NCBI RefSeq assembly: GCF_004770905.1
Contig: NZ_RQHT01000014.1
Coordinates: 1,364,001-1,428,000 of the forward strand
From: Leptospira bandrabouensis
GTDB lineage: Bacteria; Spirochaetota; Leptospiria; Leptospirales; Leptospiraceae
Length of the DNA: 64,000 nucleotides
Direction: 5' to 3'
Part shown: one piece after another, positions 45,608 through 54,214 of the stretch
Layout of the letters: each line of letters starts with the position of its first letter
Position numbering within the stretch: position 1 is the stretch's first letter
The notes under the pieces: generated by a model
Seen by the model: only the letters and a program-made list of their open reading frames with translations
Database searches by the model: none
What the model was told of the DNA's origin: nothing
Translations under genes and position numbers: made by a program

Positions 45608-47380
45608 TTGGAATGGGATCAGTTTGTATTCTTCCAAGGTCATAAACTTTGGAAAAAAATTCGTAAAAAATTAACTCCACCAAATCCGTATTATGCGTAT
45701 CAAATGGGGTTGGAAGAAGTTCGGGTTCTTCGTTATTTACAAACATTAAAAAAAGAACCTACAACTTTGATTCTTGGTGGGGAAACTGTCACGTTTGGTC
45801 CCAATTATTTAAAATTTCCAGAAGAAATACATTGGTTTCTATCAGAATCTATTTCTAAAAAATTTGTACGTATCTATCTTGCGTATTTAGCTTTTCTCTT
45901 TATTGGTAAAGAAGTTAAAACAAACCAGTCTTTAGATTTAAAAAAAATTAAGGAAGTAGGTTTCCATTCAAAAGAAAATTTCTTTTATCAGTTTCGAAAG
46001 TTTATCAAAGAATTTCAGGGTATTCGGAGTGATTGGAAGGAGATTCGACAAGAGAGATTAACAATAAGAAAAAAAGATCCAGTCCAACACCAAAAAATAA
46101 AGAAACTAATCACGGATACATCCTCTGCCATTTCCGATTTGAAACATGAGTTTCCCACAGGAAAAGATTTTATTTCGAAAACCGATAAACAAAAAATTGA
46201 ATCCAAAGAATCCAAACAAAAATTAGATCCAAGTGATGCTGAGGTTTTGGAAGTCGATGAGAAAAAAATCGAAGAATATACGTTAGGTCATAATTTTGAA
46301 AAAATAGAAACGGTAGAAGAGTTTGATGGACAATGGCGTGACATTGATGGCGAAGAAGATATGGAGGAAGAGGAAGCACTACAAGAGCTAAACTTAAAAC
46401 ATATCATTCGTACAGAAGATCCTGTGCATACCACTAGAAGTAGTGAATCCGGAGCCGGAACAACTCTGGAAATTTTAGACGAAAAAATTTCGGGAAATCG
46501 TTTTTCCTATCCTGAGTGGGACTATAAATTAAAAAACTATAAACCAGATTATTGTAACGTTGTAGAGGAATTTCCCAACCAAAAGGATGTTTCTTACACA
46601 AAACATGTATTAGAAAAACAACATTCTACTTTGACCCAATTAAAAAAGAAAATGATGGCACTCTTAAACCAAACACGAATCAAAAAACGTTTGGTATCGG
46701 GAGATGATATTGATTTAGATGCACTTGTGGATCGTTATGCGGATATCAAAGCTAAAATCAGTCCATCAGAATCAATTTATATGAACCCTATTCGCGATGT
46801 TTCCGATATGGTTTTATACTTTTTGGTGGATTTGAGTTTGTCTACTGATTCGTGGATTCAAGAAAAAAGAGTATTGGATGTAGAAAGAGAAAGTTTACTT
46901 TTGTTCTCTGAATGTTTGGAAGATTTAAAAATTCCATTTGGAATTGCTGGATTTTATTCTAGAACTCGCAATTTTAACCAATTGATCCATTTAAAACAGT
47001 TATCAGAATCTTGGCAGAGTTCTCGGGACCGTTTGGGTGCACTTTCTCCCATAGGATACACTCGAGTGGGGCCATCGTTACGGCATGTGAATTCTATTTT
47101 AAAAGATACATCTTATAAACAAAAATGGATCATCCTCATTACTGATGCTCGTCCCAATGACTATGATAAATATGAAGGAAAATACGGAATCGAAGATGTG
47201 AATAAGGCTGTCGGTGAATGTTTGTTAAATGGAATTCAAGTGTATACGTTAGCCATTGGAACAGAAGAAAAACCAACCATCCCTGCGATGATGAGAAATG
47301 CAAGTTACCAAATGTTGTTTCATCCAGAAAGGCTCCTCGATTCACTTCAAGAGTTTTTTCGAAGAGCCATCCGGGTATAA
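45608..47380 (+). CDS. norD: NorD-like VWA-domain protein
   Basis: 590 residues. A C-terminal von Willebrand A domain (about 395-590) carries the MIDAS motif DLSLS and the later TDARPNDYDKYEGKYG, typical of NorD. The middle (about 150-300) is acidic and Lys-rich and probably disordered. The start is a TTG with AGGA seven bases upstream; that site overlaps the norQ stop codon. It partners NorQ in activating nitric oxide reductase. Confidence 0.92.
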   Translation: MEWDQFVFFQGHKLWKKIRKKLTPPNPYYAYQMGLEEVRVLRYLQTLKKEPTTLILGGETVTFGPNYLKFPEEIHWFLSESISKKFVRIYLAYLAFLFIGKEVKTNQSLDLKKIKEVGFHSKENFFYQFRKFIKEFQGIRSDWKEIRQERLTIRKKDPVQHQKIKKLITDTSSAISDLKHEFPTGKDFISKTDKQKIESKESKQKLDPSDAEVLEVDEKKIEEYTLGHNFEKIETVEEFDGQWRDIDGEEDMEEEEALQELNLKHIIRTEDPVHTTRSSESGAGTTLEILDEKISGNRFSYPEWDYKLKNYKPDYCNVVEEFPNQKDVSYTKHVLEKQHSTLTQLKKKMMALLNQTRIKKRLVSGDDIDLDALVDRYADIKAKISPSESIYMNPIRDVSDMVLYFLVDLSLSTDSWIQEKRVLDVERESLLLFSECLEDLKIPFGIAGFYSRTRNFNQLIHLKQLSESWQSSRDRLGALSPIGYTRVGPSLRHVNSILKDTSYKQKWIILITDARPNDYDKYEGKYGIEDVNKAVGECLLNGIQVYTLAIGTEEKPTIPAMMRNASYQMLFHPERLLDSLQEFFRRAIRV

Positions 47381-47391
47381 AATTTAAAACT

Positions 47392-48618
47392 TTAAGCTGG
47401 TTTTCCGTCTGGTCTTGGGCTAAACAAAATCTTCGTGTATTGGATAATAAACAAACTAAACGCTAAAATCCAACAAATTCCTGATAGGTGGTAGGCCCAG
47501 GTGTATTTTCCAAAAAGTGGAAAAAATACTCGGACAATCACAGCAAAATTTAATATAATATAGGCACCTACAGTGAGAGGAGATGCAACAATGCTCCTTC
47601 CTGTATGGCCTAAACTCACACGAGTGATCATCCCATAGATAAAAACACCGATACCACCAACAGTCAGACTGTGGATTGCGGAAGACACGGGAAAGAAACC
47701 TAAATACACGAGACTATACAATAAAAATCCTAAACAAACCCAGAAGTAACCTGTATACAAAATCCAAAGGATTGGTTTTTTGTAAGATCTCCAAGGTTTC
47801 CATGAAACGTATCGTATCAGATTGGTAACAAACAAAGTAAAACTAACTAAAAAAGTCATAAGGAGAATCAAACTGGAAAGATTGAAATTCGCAAAATTCA
47901 AATTTATGGATTCACTATTGACTAAATAACCTTGGATCAATTTAGAAACATAAAATACGAATGGCAAATATAGGATAACCGTTTCTAGTTTTGGCATTCG
48001 TTTGAAAGAATATCCTTGTATGACAACACCTGTAAAGAAAGGAACAACTCGCCCGCCAATAATCAAAATGAGAAATAGAATTACAAAAATACTTAGATGA
48101 ATGTATAATAAAGTCATTTCTGAATCTATCACAGATCTGGCAGAAAGACCAGCTAATAAGTGATAGACTGTAAATAGTCCGTAATGATAAAGAATCGGAC
48201 GATTGTGTTTTTGCGTTGGCACTATGAGTTTTGGATAAAGCAAAAGGATTACCATTAAGTCGGAACTTATATCCAAACCAAAAGATAAATAAGACACAAT
48301 CCCAAGTGGAAACATGGAAAATCTTCCTAAAGTCCAAAAGAGAAGGAGGAAAAATAGATTTTTTCCTTTTAAGATACTTGAGTTTGTCCAGTTCTGAACT
48401 GCAGTAAATAAAAATCCAAGGACAATGGCTTTGGAAAATCCAAATACCATTTCATAAGAATGCCAATGAATCGAGTTAATTTGAATGGGATTCGTTATCG
48501 CATTGGATAGGATTAATAACCAAATTCCGATCACTGAAATGCCGTACAACGAGCCGAACCAAAAAAATGGTCGGAAGGCTGTATTCCATAAACTCCACTG
48601 AAAAAAAGAAGTCTTCAT
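47392..48618 (-). CDS. nnrS: NnrS family membrane protein
   Basis: 408 residues with 12 predicted membrane helices. It begins with the family pattern NTAFRPFFWFGSLYG and contains NSIHWHSYEMVFGF, GGRVVPFFTGVVIQGY and TVGGIGVFIYGMITRVSLGHTGR, all typical of NnrS. NnrS is a heme- and copper-associated protein that relieves nitrosative stress. It converges with norD and lies just downstream of the Crp/Fnr gene, with its own operator between them. Confidence 0.93.
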   Translation of the reverse strand: MKTSFFQWSLWNTAFRPFFWFGSLYGISVIGIWLLILSNAITNPIQINSIHWHSYEMVFGFSKAIVLGFLFTAVQNWTNSSILKGKNLFFLLLFWTLGRFSMFPLGIVSYLSFGLDISSDLMVILLLYPKLIVPTQKHNRPILYHYGLFTVYHLLAGLSARSVIDSEMTLLYIHLSIFVILFLILIIGGRVVPFFTGVVIQGYSFKRMPKLETVILYLPFVFYVSKLIQGYLVNSESINLNFANFNLSSLILLMTFLVSFTLFVTNLIRYVSWKPWRSYKKPILWILYTGYFWVCLGFLLYSLVYLGFFPVSSAIHSLTVGGIGVFIYGMITRVSLGHTGRSIVASPLTVGAYIILNFAVIVRVFFPLFGKYTWAYHLSGICWILAFSLFIIQYTKILFSPRPDGKPA

Positions 48619-48651
48619 GATTAGATCCTATTGGAAATTAGAATCATTTCA

Positions 48652-48665
48652 TTGATTCAAATCAA
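48652..48665 (-). promoter_or_regulatory. Fnr/Dnr-type operator before nnrS
   Basis: TTGAT-TCAA-ATCAA is a perfect palindrome between the regulator gene and nnrS, centred 40 bases before the nnrS ATG. A weak -10 (TAGGAT on the minus strand, 48625-48630) has the spacing of class II activation but would leave almost no leader, so the exact promoter is unclear. Read-through from the upstream genes is also possible. Confidence 0.75.
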
Positions 48666-48668
48666 GAA

Positions 48669-49295
48669 CTAAGCCAAAATTTTAAGTAAACCTTCTTTGT
48701 CCAAAACGGAAATTTCCCCTTTTTGGTTATCAATGAGACCCTGATCTTTTAATTGTTTGAGTATTCTTGAAAATGTCTCTGGTCTTAGATAGAGAAGAGA
48801 GGCCATTTGTGTCTGTTTTAAAGCAAGCGAATCAGGTGTTCCATAAAATAAAAAATGTGCCACTCTCTGCATCGCATCCATTGTTAATCCGCGATTGATC
48901 GCTAAATTTAATGTATCAATTTTATTCATTAGTGAGTGCATGAGAATATGATTTAGTTCAATATTTTTATGTATGCGAGTTTGCACTTCTGATAGAGGCA
49001 TTCTTAAAATCGTACTTGTTTTGGTGAATCTACCGGAAGCCGGATAAGGAATTCCTTGGATGACGGCCCATTCCGCGATGATACTGACGGGACGAAAGAA
49101 TGTTAAAGTTACTTCATTCATATTCCCATCATATTTGAACACCTGAAGATCACCTGTTACTAATAAATCCATATAAGCAACTGTGTCACCACCGTGAAAT
49201 AAAAACTCATCCTTTGTGAATGTAAGTTCCTGGCAACCTTCAAAGGCCTTTTTTAATGATTCTGGATTTGGTTGTGTCAGATACTTTATGATCAT
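48669..49295 (-). CDS. Crp/Fnr-family transcriptional regulator, NnrR/Dnr-like
   Basis: 208 residues: an N-terminal cyclic-nucleotide-like fold (about 10-120), a dimer helix and a C-terminal winged helix. The recognition helix reads R-P-E173-T-F-S176-R177, the E-x-x-S-R set that reads TTGAT half-sites. There is no N-terminal Fnr cysteine cluster, so it is not an oxygen-sensing Fe-S Fnr; Dnr/NnrR regulators sense NO through heme. The two perfect TTGAT-N4-ATCAA boxes nearby support this. It follows a 7TMR sensor gene by 12 bases. Confidence 0.88.
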   Translation of the reverse strand: MIIKYLTQPNPESLKKAFEGCQELTFTKDEFLFHGGDTVAYMDLLVTGDLQVFKYDGNMNEVTLTFFRPVSIIAEWAVIQGIPYPASGRFTKTSTILRMPLSEVQTRIHKNIELNHILMHSLMNKIDTLNLAINRGLTMDAMQRVAHFLFYGTPDSLALKQTQMASLLYLRPETFSRILKQLKDQGLIDNQKGEISVLDKEGLLKILA

Positions 49296-49307
49296 GAATT
49301 ATAAAAT

Positions 49308-51305
49308 TTATTTTTTCTTTTTAAAATTTGGAATCTTAATCTCAGTTTCTTTTAAAAATTTCCAAATTCGTTTTAAAGTGACTTTCCAATCTTCTTTTTC
49401 CGTTTTGATTGGAGTTGATTGATTTGTAGTTTTTGATTCTTTGATTGGTTGCAATTCGGAAACTGGAACGATTGCTGCAATGCCCAAATCAATTTTTAAG
49501 TATTTCTTTTTAATGATTTTGAAGTCAATCTTTGCACCTAATAGTCTTACGATCTCAAGGATGATAGCCCATTTTACCTTTATCGGAGTTAGTGTATTAT
49601 AGTTTTCCACTAATTCACTAAACAATCTTTGTGAAACTTTCGGATTGCTGTGGAATAATAAAAATCGGAAATGAACATTCCCTCGTAAGTCTTGGGTAAT
49701 AATTAAATCATTATGGTTGAATTCTTTGAATGGAGGAAAATCAACGAGTCTCACAACAACTGAGTTAATTAAATCCAGACTGTTGTGAATTTCTGTTTCT
49801 GGATTTACTTTAATCGAATAAGTAATGTCATCTTCTGGAATTACGTCGTTGATAAAAGAAACAAAGTTTACCTGTTCTTTAAAAGGAACTTCCTTTAAAA
49901 CTTCCAACCGCGAAAGTTCAATGATATCATCCATTACATTGTCGATCGATGATTGTACTTCGATCACTTCTTTTACTAAGTTTTTATCCTTAGTTTTTTG
50001 AGTAGATTCTCGATAAGTTACTAACTTTTCTTTCATCGATTTCAAGGGACCTGAAATCATCGCATCCATATAATAAAATATTTTTTCTCGTAAAGAGTCT
50101 GCTTCTTTTAACCTTTCGTATCTATTCTGAAGTTTACGTTTCATCATTAAAAATTGGAAACGTAGTGCGAGAGTCATTAGAATCAAATAAAATAGGAAAC
50201 TAGTTTCAAGAGAAGAAGGTGAATTTAAGTAACCTCTTTCAATTAAGATTTCCTTTAAAATAGAATACAGTAAATAAATAAGTGCAAGTAAGTGGATCGC
50301 AGATCCACGTTTCTGTTCTCGAAATTTGATAAATGTAACATATATCGCATAACCAATAACTGCTAGTAAATGAATATCCCAATAACCTATAAAGTTATAC
50401 CAAAACACGGGATTCGAAACCAATGCAAAAACTGCGATAAATAAAAACTGTGTTAATAAATATAACCTTTGGTATTTAAAAGGTTTTAGTTCAAAGAAAT
50501 CCTGAATAAATTTAATGAATCCATAAGGAAGGATTAGAAGAAATGAATATTCGATAAACTTTAGAATAGCAAATTGATTGATCAAAAAGAATCGGACTTC
50601 GTTTTTTGATAACTCATAACCAGAAAAGATAAGCGCTAGAATACTAAAACTGAGGTATTCCTTTTTATCTCTTAGGTTAAAGAAGTTAATAAAAAAGAAT
50701 AATGCAATAAATAGATAAAATCCAACAAAGATTAGTTCTACGAGCGAATCATAAAGATTGCCGTTGAGAGCTTCCTCATAAGTAACGATACGAATAGGGC
50801 CAGTGATGATACCAGCAGAAGTTGAAAGTGAAGAATCAATTTTGATAATTAAAACATTTTCACCTTCTAACAATAGATCATGGGGAATCGGGTAGATTCT
50901 TGGTCTACCGAATGCAAACTCATCTGGATCTTTTCCGAAGGCAGAATTGTTCTTACCAATAAGAACTCCGTTGATAAATACTTCATCTGATTGGTATATT
51001 TTTCCAAGTTGGAGAGCTAAGGATTTTTGGTGTTGTTCCGTTGTTATTTCAAAACTTTTTCTGATCCAGATCGATCCACGGTAACTTCTGTTTAAGTTGC
51101 GAAAATTACTGGGAACAGTTGTGATATCCAGGTTATTTGCATTAAAGTCATTACTAAGTATATCTGCATTATTATTAAAATAAATTCCCCAATCTTCACC
51201 ATCTAATCTTAATACAACGGTGTTTTCATCTGTGGAACGTGAACAAAATGAAACAAAAAAGAGTAAACTGAGAATAAGGATTCGATTGAATACAAAGGAT
51301 TTCAT
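49308..51305 (-). CDS. 7TMR-DISM sensor with a degenerate histidine-kinase region
   Basis: 665 residues: lipobox Cys21 (FFVSFC), an extracellular jelly-roll (about 30-175), seven helices (about 188-388), then a cytoplasmic part aligned with a histidine kinase. The phospho-acceptor position in the FYYMDAMISGPL helix is Ala415. No N-box, G1 (DxGxG) or G2 motif can be found in the ATPase-like part, so this is a pseudokinase. The tail is Lys-rich. Its start overlaps the stop of the upstream paralog by four bases, so the two are probably made together. Crp/Fnr follows 12 bases later. Confidence 0.83.
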   Translation of the reverse strand: MKSFVFNRILILSLLFFVSFCSRSTDENTVVLRLDGEDWGIYFNNNADILSNDFNANNLDITTVPSNFRNLNRSYRGSIWIRKSFEITTEQHQKSLALQLGKIYQSDEVFINGVLIGKNNSAFGKDPDEFAFGRPRIYPIPHDLLLEGENVLIIKIDSSLSTSAGIITGPIRIVTYEEALNGNLYDSLVELIFVGFYLFIALFFFINFFNLRDKKEYLSFSILALIFSGYELSKNEVRFFLINQFAILKFIEYSFLLILPYGFIKFIQDFFELKPFKYQRLYLLTQFLFIAVFALVSNPVFWYNFIGYWDIHLLAVIGYAIYVTFIKFREQKRGSAIHLLALIYLLYSILKEILIERGYLNSPSSLETSFLFYLILMTLALRFQFLMMKRKLQNRYERLKEADSLREKIFYYMDAMISGPLKSMKEKLVTYRESTQKTKDKNLVKEVIEVQSSIDNVMDDIIELSRLEVLKEVPFKEQVNFVSFINDVIPEDDITYSIKVNPETEIHNSLDLINSVVVRLVDFPPFKEFNHNDLIITQDLRGNVHFRFLLFHSNPKVSQRLFSELVENYNTLTPIKVKWAIILEIVRLLGAKIDFKIIKKKYLKIDLGIAAIVPVSELQPIKESKTTNQSTPIKTEKEDWKVTLKRIWKFLKETEIKIPNFKKKK

Positions 51306-53290
51306 TTTTTTTGTTTCTCCGGGATACGGATTGTAAATTTTGCTCCCATCCCTTCGCTTGATTTTAAACTTACAGTTCCACCTAGAAATTTTGTAGTGGC
51401 TTCCACTAAAGTTAAACCAATGCCAGCACCAGGGATTTCATTTTTTTTATCACGATATCCTCTGACGAATTTTTGAAAAATAGTTTCCATTTCTAGTTGG
51501 CTAAGGCCCATACCTTCATCCATAACAACAAGTTGATGATGTCCATCGCGGTTAAAAAACTCTATGCTAATATCTGTTTTTGGGTCAGTATATTGGTATG
51601 CATTTTCTATAAGATTTCTTAAGATACAGAATAATAATTCTTTTGGAAAATAAATTTCTAAATCGTTTGGTTTTACATCGATTGTAGTTGATTTTCTGTA
51701 TTGTTCCAAATGGTTTTCGATATTCGAAACACAGTGTTTGATTAACTCGGATACAGAAAAAGTTTCGTAAAAAGGTATGTATGTTTTGTCCTCGAGTTTA
51801 CGTAAGAGGATCGCTTCTTCAACCATATAACCCATGTAAGAAATATGATCTTCCGCTTGTTTGATTGGATCTAAATCGTGTTTTGCGGAACTAGTTTTGG
51901 CCTTGGATTTCTTTTTTGCAGCTTGTTTCGTGTTTGATTTCGATTGTTCTTTTGTGTAAACTTTTGTTTGACTTGTTGCAATATTATCAATGGCCTTTTT
52001 AATTTTTTCCATTCCTGATTTGAATTCAGAAGATAAATTTATTAAGAATCCAGTTTTGACTCTTTCCATTTGGATGAGTTCTTTTTCTTGTTCGATGAAG
52101 TTTTCTAATCCTAAAACAATATCGTTTGAAAGTTGGATCGAAATCATCACAAGAAATATCAAAAATCCAAGATACAACGTTCCTGGCATAGAAATGATTT
52201 CTAATGCGGAGAGACTATCGATTAGAACGGTAGGTAAAATACAGGCAATTCCGATGAGGATGAATTTCACCTTTGCGATGTTTGCTTTTCCATTTTTTAC
52301 AAACAGGTAAATTACAAGCCCCATTGCCACAGGTAAAGTATAGTTGAAAAGGGCAATGACCAAAATCCAAGTTTTGGGAGTTCTGAAAAACAAAGTGATT
52401 ACAAATAATGCAAAAAGAAAAACTTCGTAACCGAGTAATACCAAACTGCGTTTCATTTTCAGATATTGGTGCATGAAGTTTATAAAAAATACGGGAAGGC
52501 AGATGAGGACTAAAAGTTCTGCTACATAAGACCAAGTAAAACTATCAAATAAAATGTCTCGATGTTGTGTACGGATGAGAACATAAATTCCCATAAAAAT
52601 GGAAAATAAAGCAAAGAAAAAGTTTTCACCGGCACGTCCACGGACAATCGAACCTACTAAAAAGTAAATTCCCATAAAGATAAATACATATCCGCAAACC
52701 ATGGCAAAGGCTTCTTTCGAAAAAACTTCCTCACGTAACAGGCGTTCCTTCCCTATGGTAGGTGCTTCTTTGAGTCCATTGAGATTGGTTGCTGCATAAA
52801 TACGAATGGCCATAATATTTTGGCCAGGTTTAAGAAGGTGGGTCGGTAGGGAATAAATTCGAATTTTTTGAAAGTCAACTTCTAGTTTGGGAAGTACCGT
52901 CCCTGTTTTATCGATTAAAGTTCCGTTTAAATAAAACTCATCAATATCTCGAATGCGACCAAGCTGGATTGCAATTGGTTCCACAGGAGTTGTATAATTT
53001 TCTGGCAAAAAGAAAGAACAACGGTACCAATGATAGCCAGTAAGGTTTTCTGTTTTTGAAATTCCATAATCAGGAACCGAACGTTTAACCCAGAAGGATT
53101 CCTCAACTGTTTCATCTCTCCAATCTAAATTGTCACCTTTTCTAAATAACCAGTCAGTTTTTAAAACGATTGGGTTTTCAAAAGATGTAATTAAGGTTCC
53201 GCAAGGTTCTGCCGCCAAACCGAATAAAGTTGGTAACAAAACGAATGCGAACCCGAAAACGAGTTGGTAAATACGGGTATTCGAAATCAT
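51302..53290 (-). CDS. 7TMR-DISM histidine-kinase-like protein lacking the acceptor His
   Basis: 662 residues: a signal-like N-terminus, an extracellular jelly-roll (about 40-185), seven helices (about 193-392) and a kinase region. In the H-box, FLINLSSEFKSGM, Ser421 replaces the acceptor His and Gly426 the Pro. The ATPase domain is intact: N-box RNLIENAYQYT, G1 D591-x-G-x-G595, F-box IFQKFVRG and G2 GAGIGL (621-626). A Lys/Ser-rich insert (about 443-472) separates the two dimerisation helices. It overlaps fliH by four bases upstream and the degenerate paralog by four downstream. Confidence 0.87.
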   Translation of the reverse strand: MISNTRIYQLVFGFAFVLLPTLFGLAAEPCGTLITSFENPIVLKTDWLFRKGDNLDWRDETVEESFWVKRSVPDYGISKTENLTGYHWYRCSFFLPENYTTPVEPIAIQLGRIRDIDEFYLNGTLIDKTGTVLPKLEVDFQKIRIYSLPTHLLKPGQNIMAIRIYAATNLNGLKEAPTIGKERLLREEVFSKEAFAMVCGYVFIFMGIYFLVGSIVRGRAGENFFFALFSIFMGIYVLIRTQHRDILFDSFTWSYVAELLVLICLPVFFINFMHQYLKMKRSLVLLGYEVFLFALFVITLFFRTPKTWILVIALFNYTLPVAMGLVIYLFVKNGKANIAKVKFILIGIACILPTVLIDSLSALEIISMPGTLYLGFLIFLVMISIQLSNDIVLGLENFIEQEKELIQMERVKTGFLINLSSEFKSGMEKIKKAIDNIATSQTKVYTKEQSKSNTKQAAKKKSKAKTSSAKHDLDPIKQAEDHISYMGYMVEEAILLRKLEDKTYIPFYETFSVSELIKHCVSNIENHLEQYRKSTTIDVKPNDLEIYFPKELLFCILRNLIENAYQYTDPKTDISIEFFNRDGHHQLVVMDEGMGLSQLEMETIFQKFVRGYRDKKNEIPGAGIGLTLVEATTKFLGGTVSLKSSEGMGAKFTIRIPEKQKK

Positions 53291-54210
53291 ATCGGCTCGA
53301 CGTTTCGAATTGCCTCTTCGATTTCTTTGAGCTGAGTGGAAATCCTTGCGTCGATAGCACCCACGTCTGTTTCGATGATCACACCACCGCGGTCTACTCG
53401 AGAATCTTCGTAAATGTTTACTTTTCTCAGTGATTCCATTAGTTTGATTAGTTCGTCTTTGTGTGCTGTTGTTAGTTCCAAGTCGGCAAAGTTCACACGA
53501 ATATCGATACGATCACGGTCTTTGATACGTTTCATTGCTTCACGAATGTTATTGAGTACAATTTCTTTACGTTCAATGATTTCGTCTTTGATTACTTTTC
53601 TTGCGATGACAAGAATCATTTCGACCATTTGTTTTTCGGAAGCCGCAATCATCTCTTCCCGAATATCGATCGCCTTACCAATGATAGTTCCTAATCTGTC
53701 AATGAGTCGTCTTACTTCCCCTTGACCTTTTTTAAATCCAACTTCACGTCCCGCATCATACCCTTTTTGGTAAGCTTCGTGTTCGATCTCAGCCTGCTTC
53801 ATTTCGGCTTCTTTGATCATACGTTCGACTTCCATCTTTGCACGATCTAAGATCTGTTCTGCTTTGGCGCGACCTGAATCTTCTTCTAATTTGATTTTTT
53901 CTTTAGAATCCTGGACCATTTGGAAGGCTTTGGTTCTACCTTCTTCTTCAATGGCCTTTGCTTGTTTTTTAGCATCTTCTAATAATTGGCGGACTTGTTC
54001 TTCCGTTTCTTGGCGATACCTTTGGAGCTCTGCTTCGATTTCTTCAATCGATGGTCCTTGGTATTGTTCAATGATATTCCCTTCTTGGTCTATCTCGAAG
54101 TCTTCTTGTTCGTCGGTTTTATGAAATTTTTTGTACTTATCAGGAAGTTGGATTTCAACTTCTTCTTGTAAGTCGGCAATTTGAATGGGTTTAAAAACTA
54201 GTTTTGCCAT
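53287..54210 (-). CDS. fliH: Flagellar assembly protein FliH
   Basis: 307 residues. An acidic N-terminus precedes a long E/K/R/A-rich helix (about 55-165), a G-x-x-x-G stretch (KGYDAGREVGFKKGQG), and the conserved C-terminal domain (EEMIAASEKQMVEMILVIARKVIKDEI ... RIDIRVNFADL). FliH binds and regulates the FliI ATPase of the flagellar export apparatus. No fliI gene follows here. It lies four bases after the FliG-like gene and overlaps the 7TMR gene by four. Confidence 0.9.
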   Translation of the reverse strand: MAKLVFKPIQIADLQEEVEIQLPDKYKKFHKTDEQEDFEIDQEGNIIEQYQGPSIEEIEAELQRYRQETEEQVRQLLEDAKKQAKAIEEEGRTKAFQMVQDSKEKIKLEEDSGRAKAEQILDRAKMEVERMIKEAEMKQAEIEHEAYQKGYDAGREVGFKKGQGEVRRLIDRLGTIIGKAIDIREEMIAASEKQMVEMILVIARKVIKDEIIERKEIVLNNIREAMKRIKDRDRIDIRVNFADLELTTAHKDELIKLMESLRKVNIYEDSRVDRGGVIIETDVGAIDARISTQLKEIEEAIRNVEPI

Positions 54211-54214
54211 ATCC

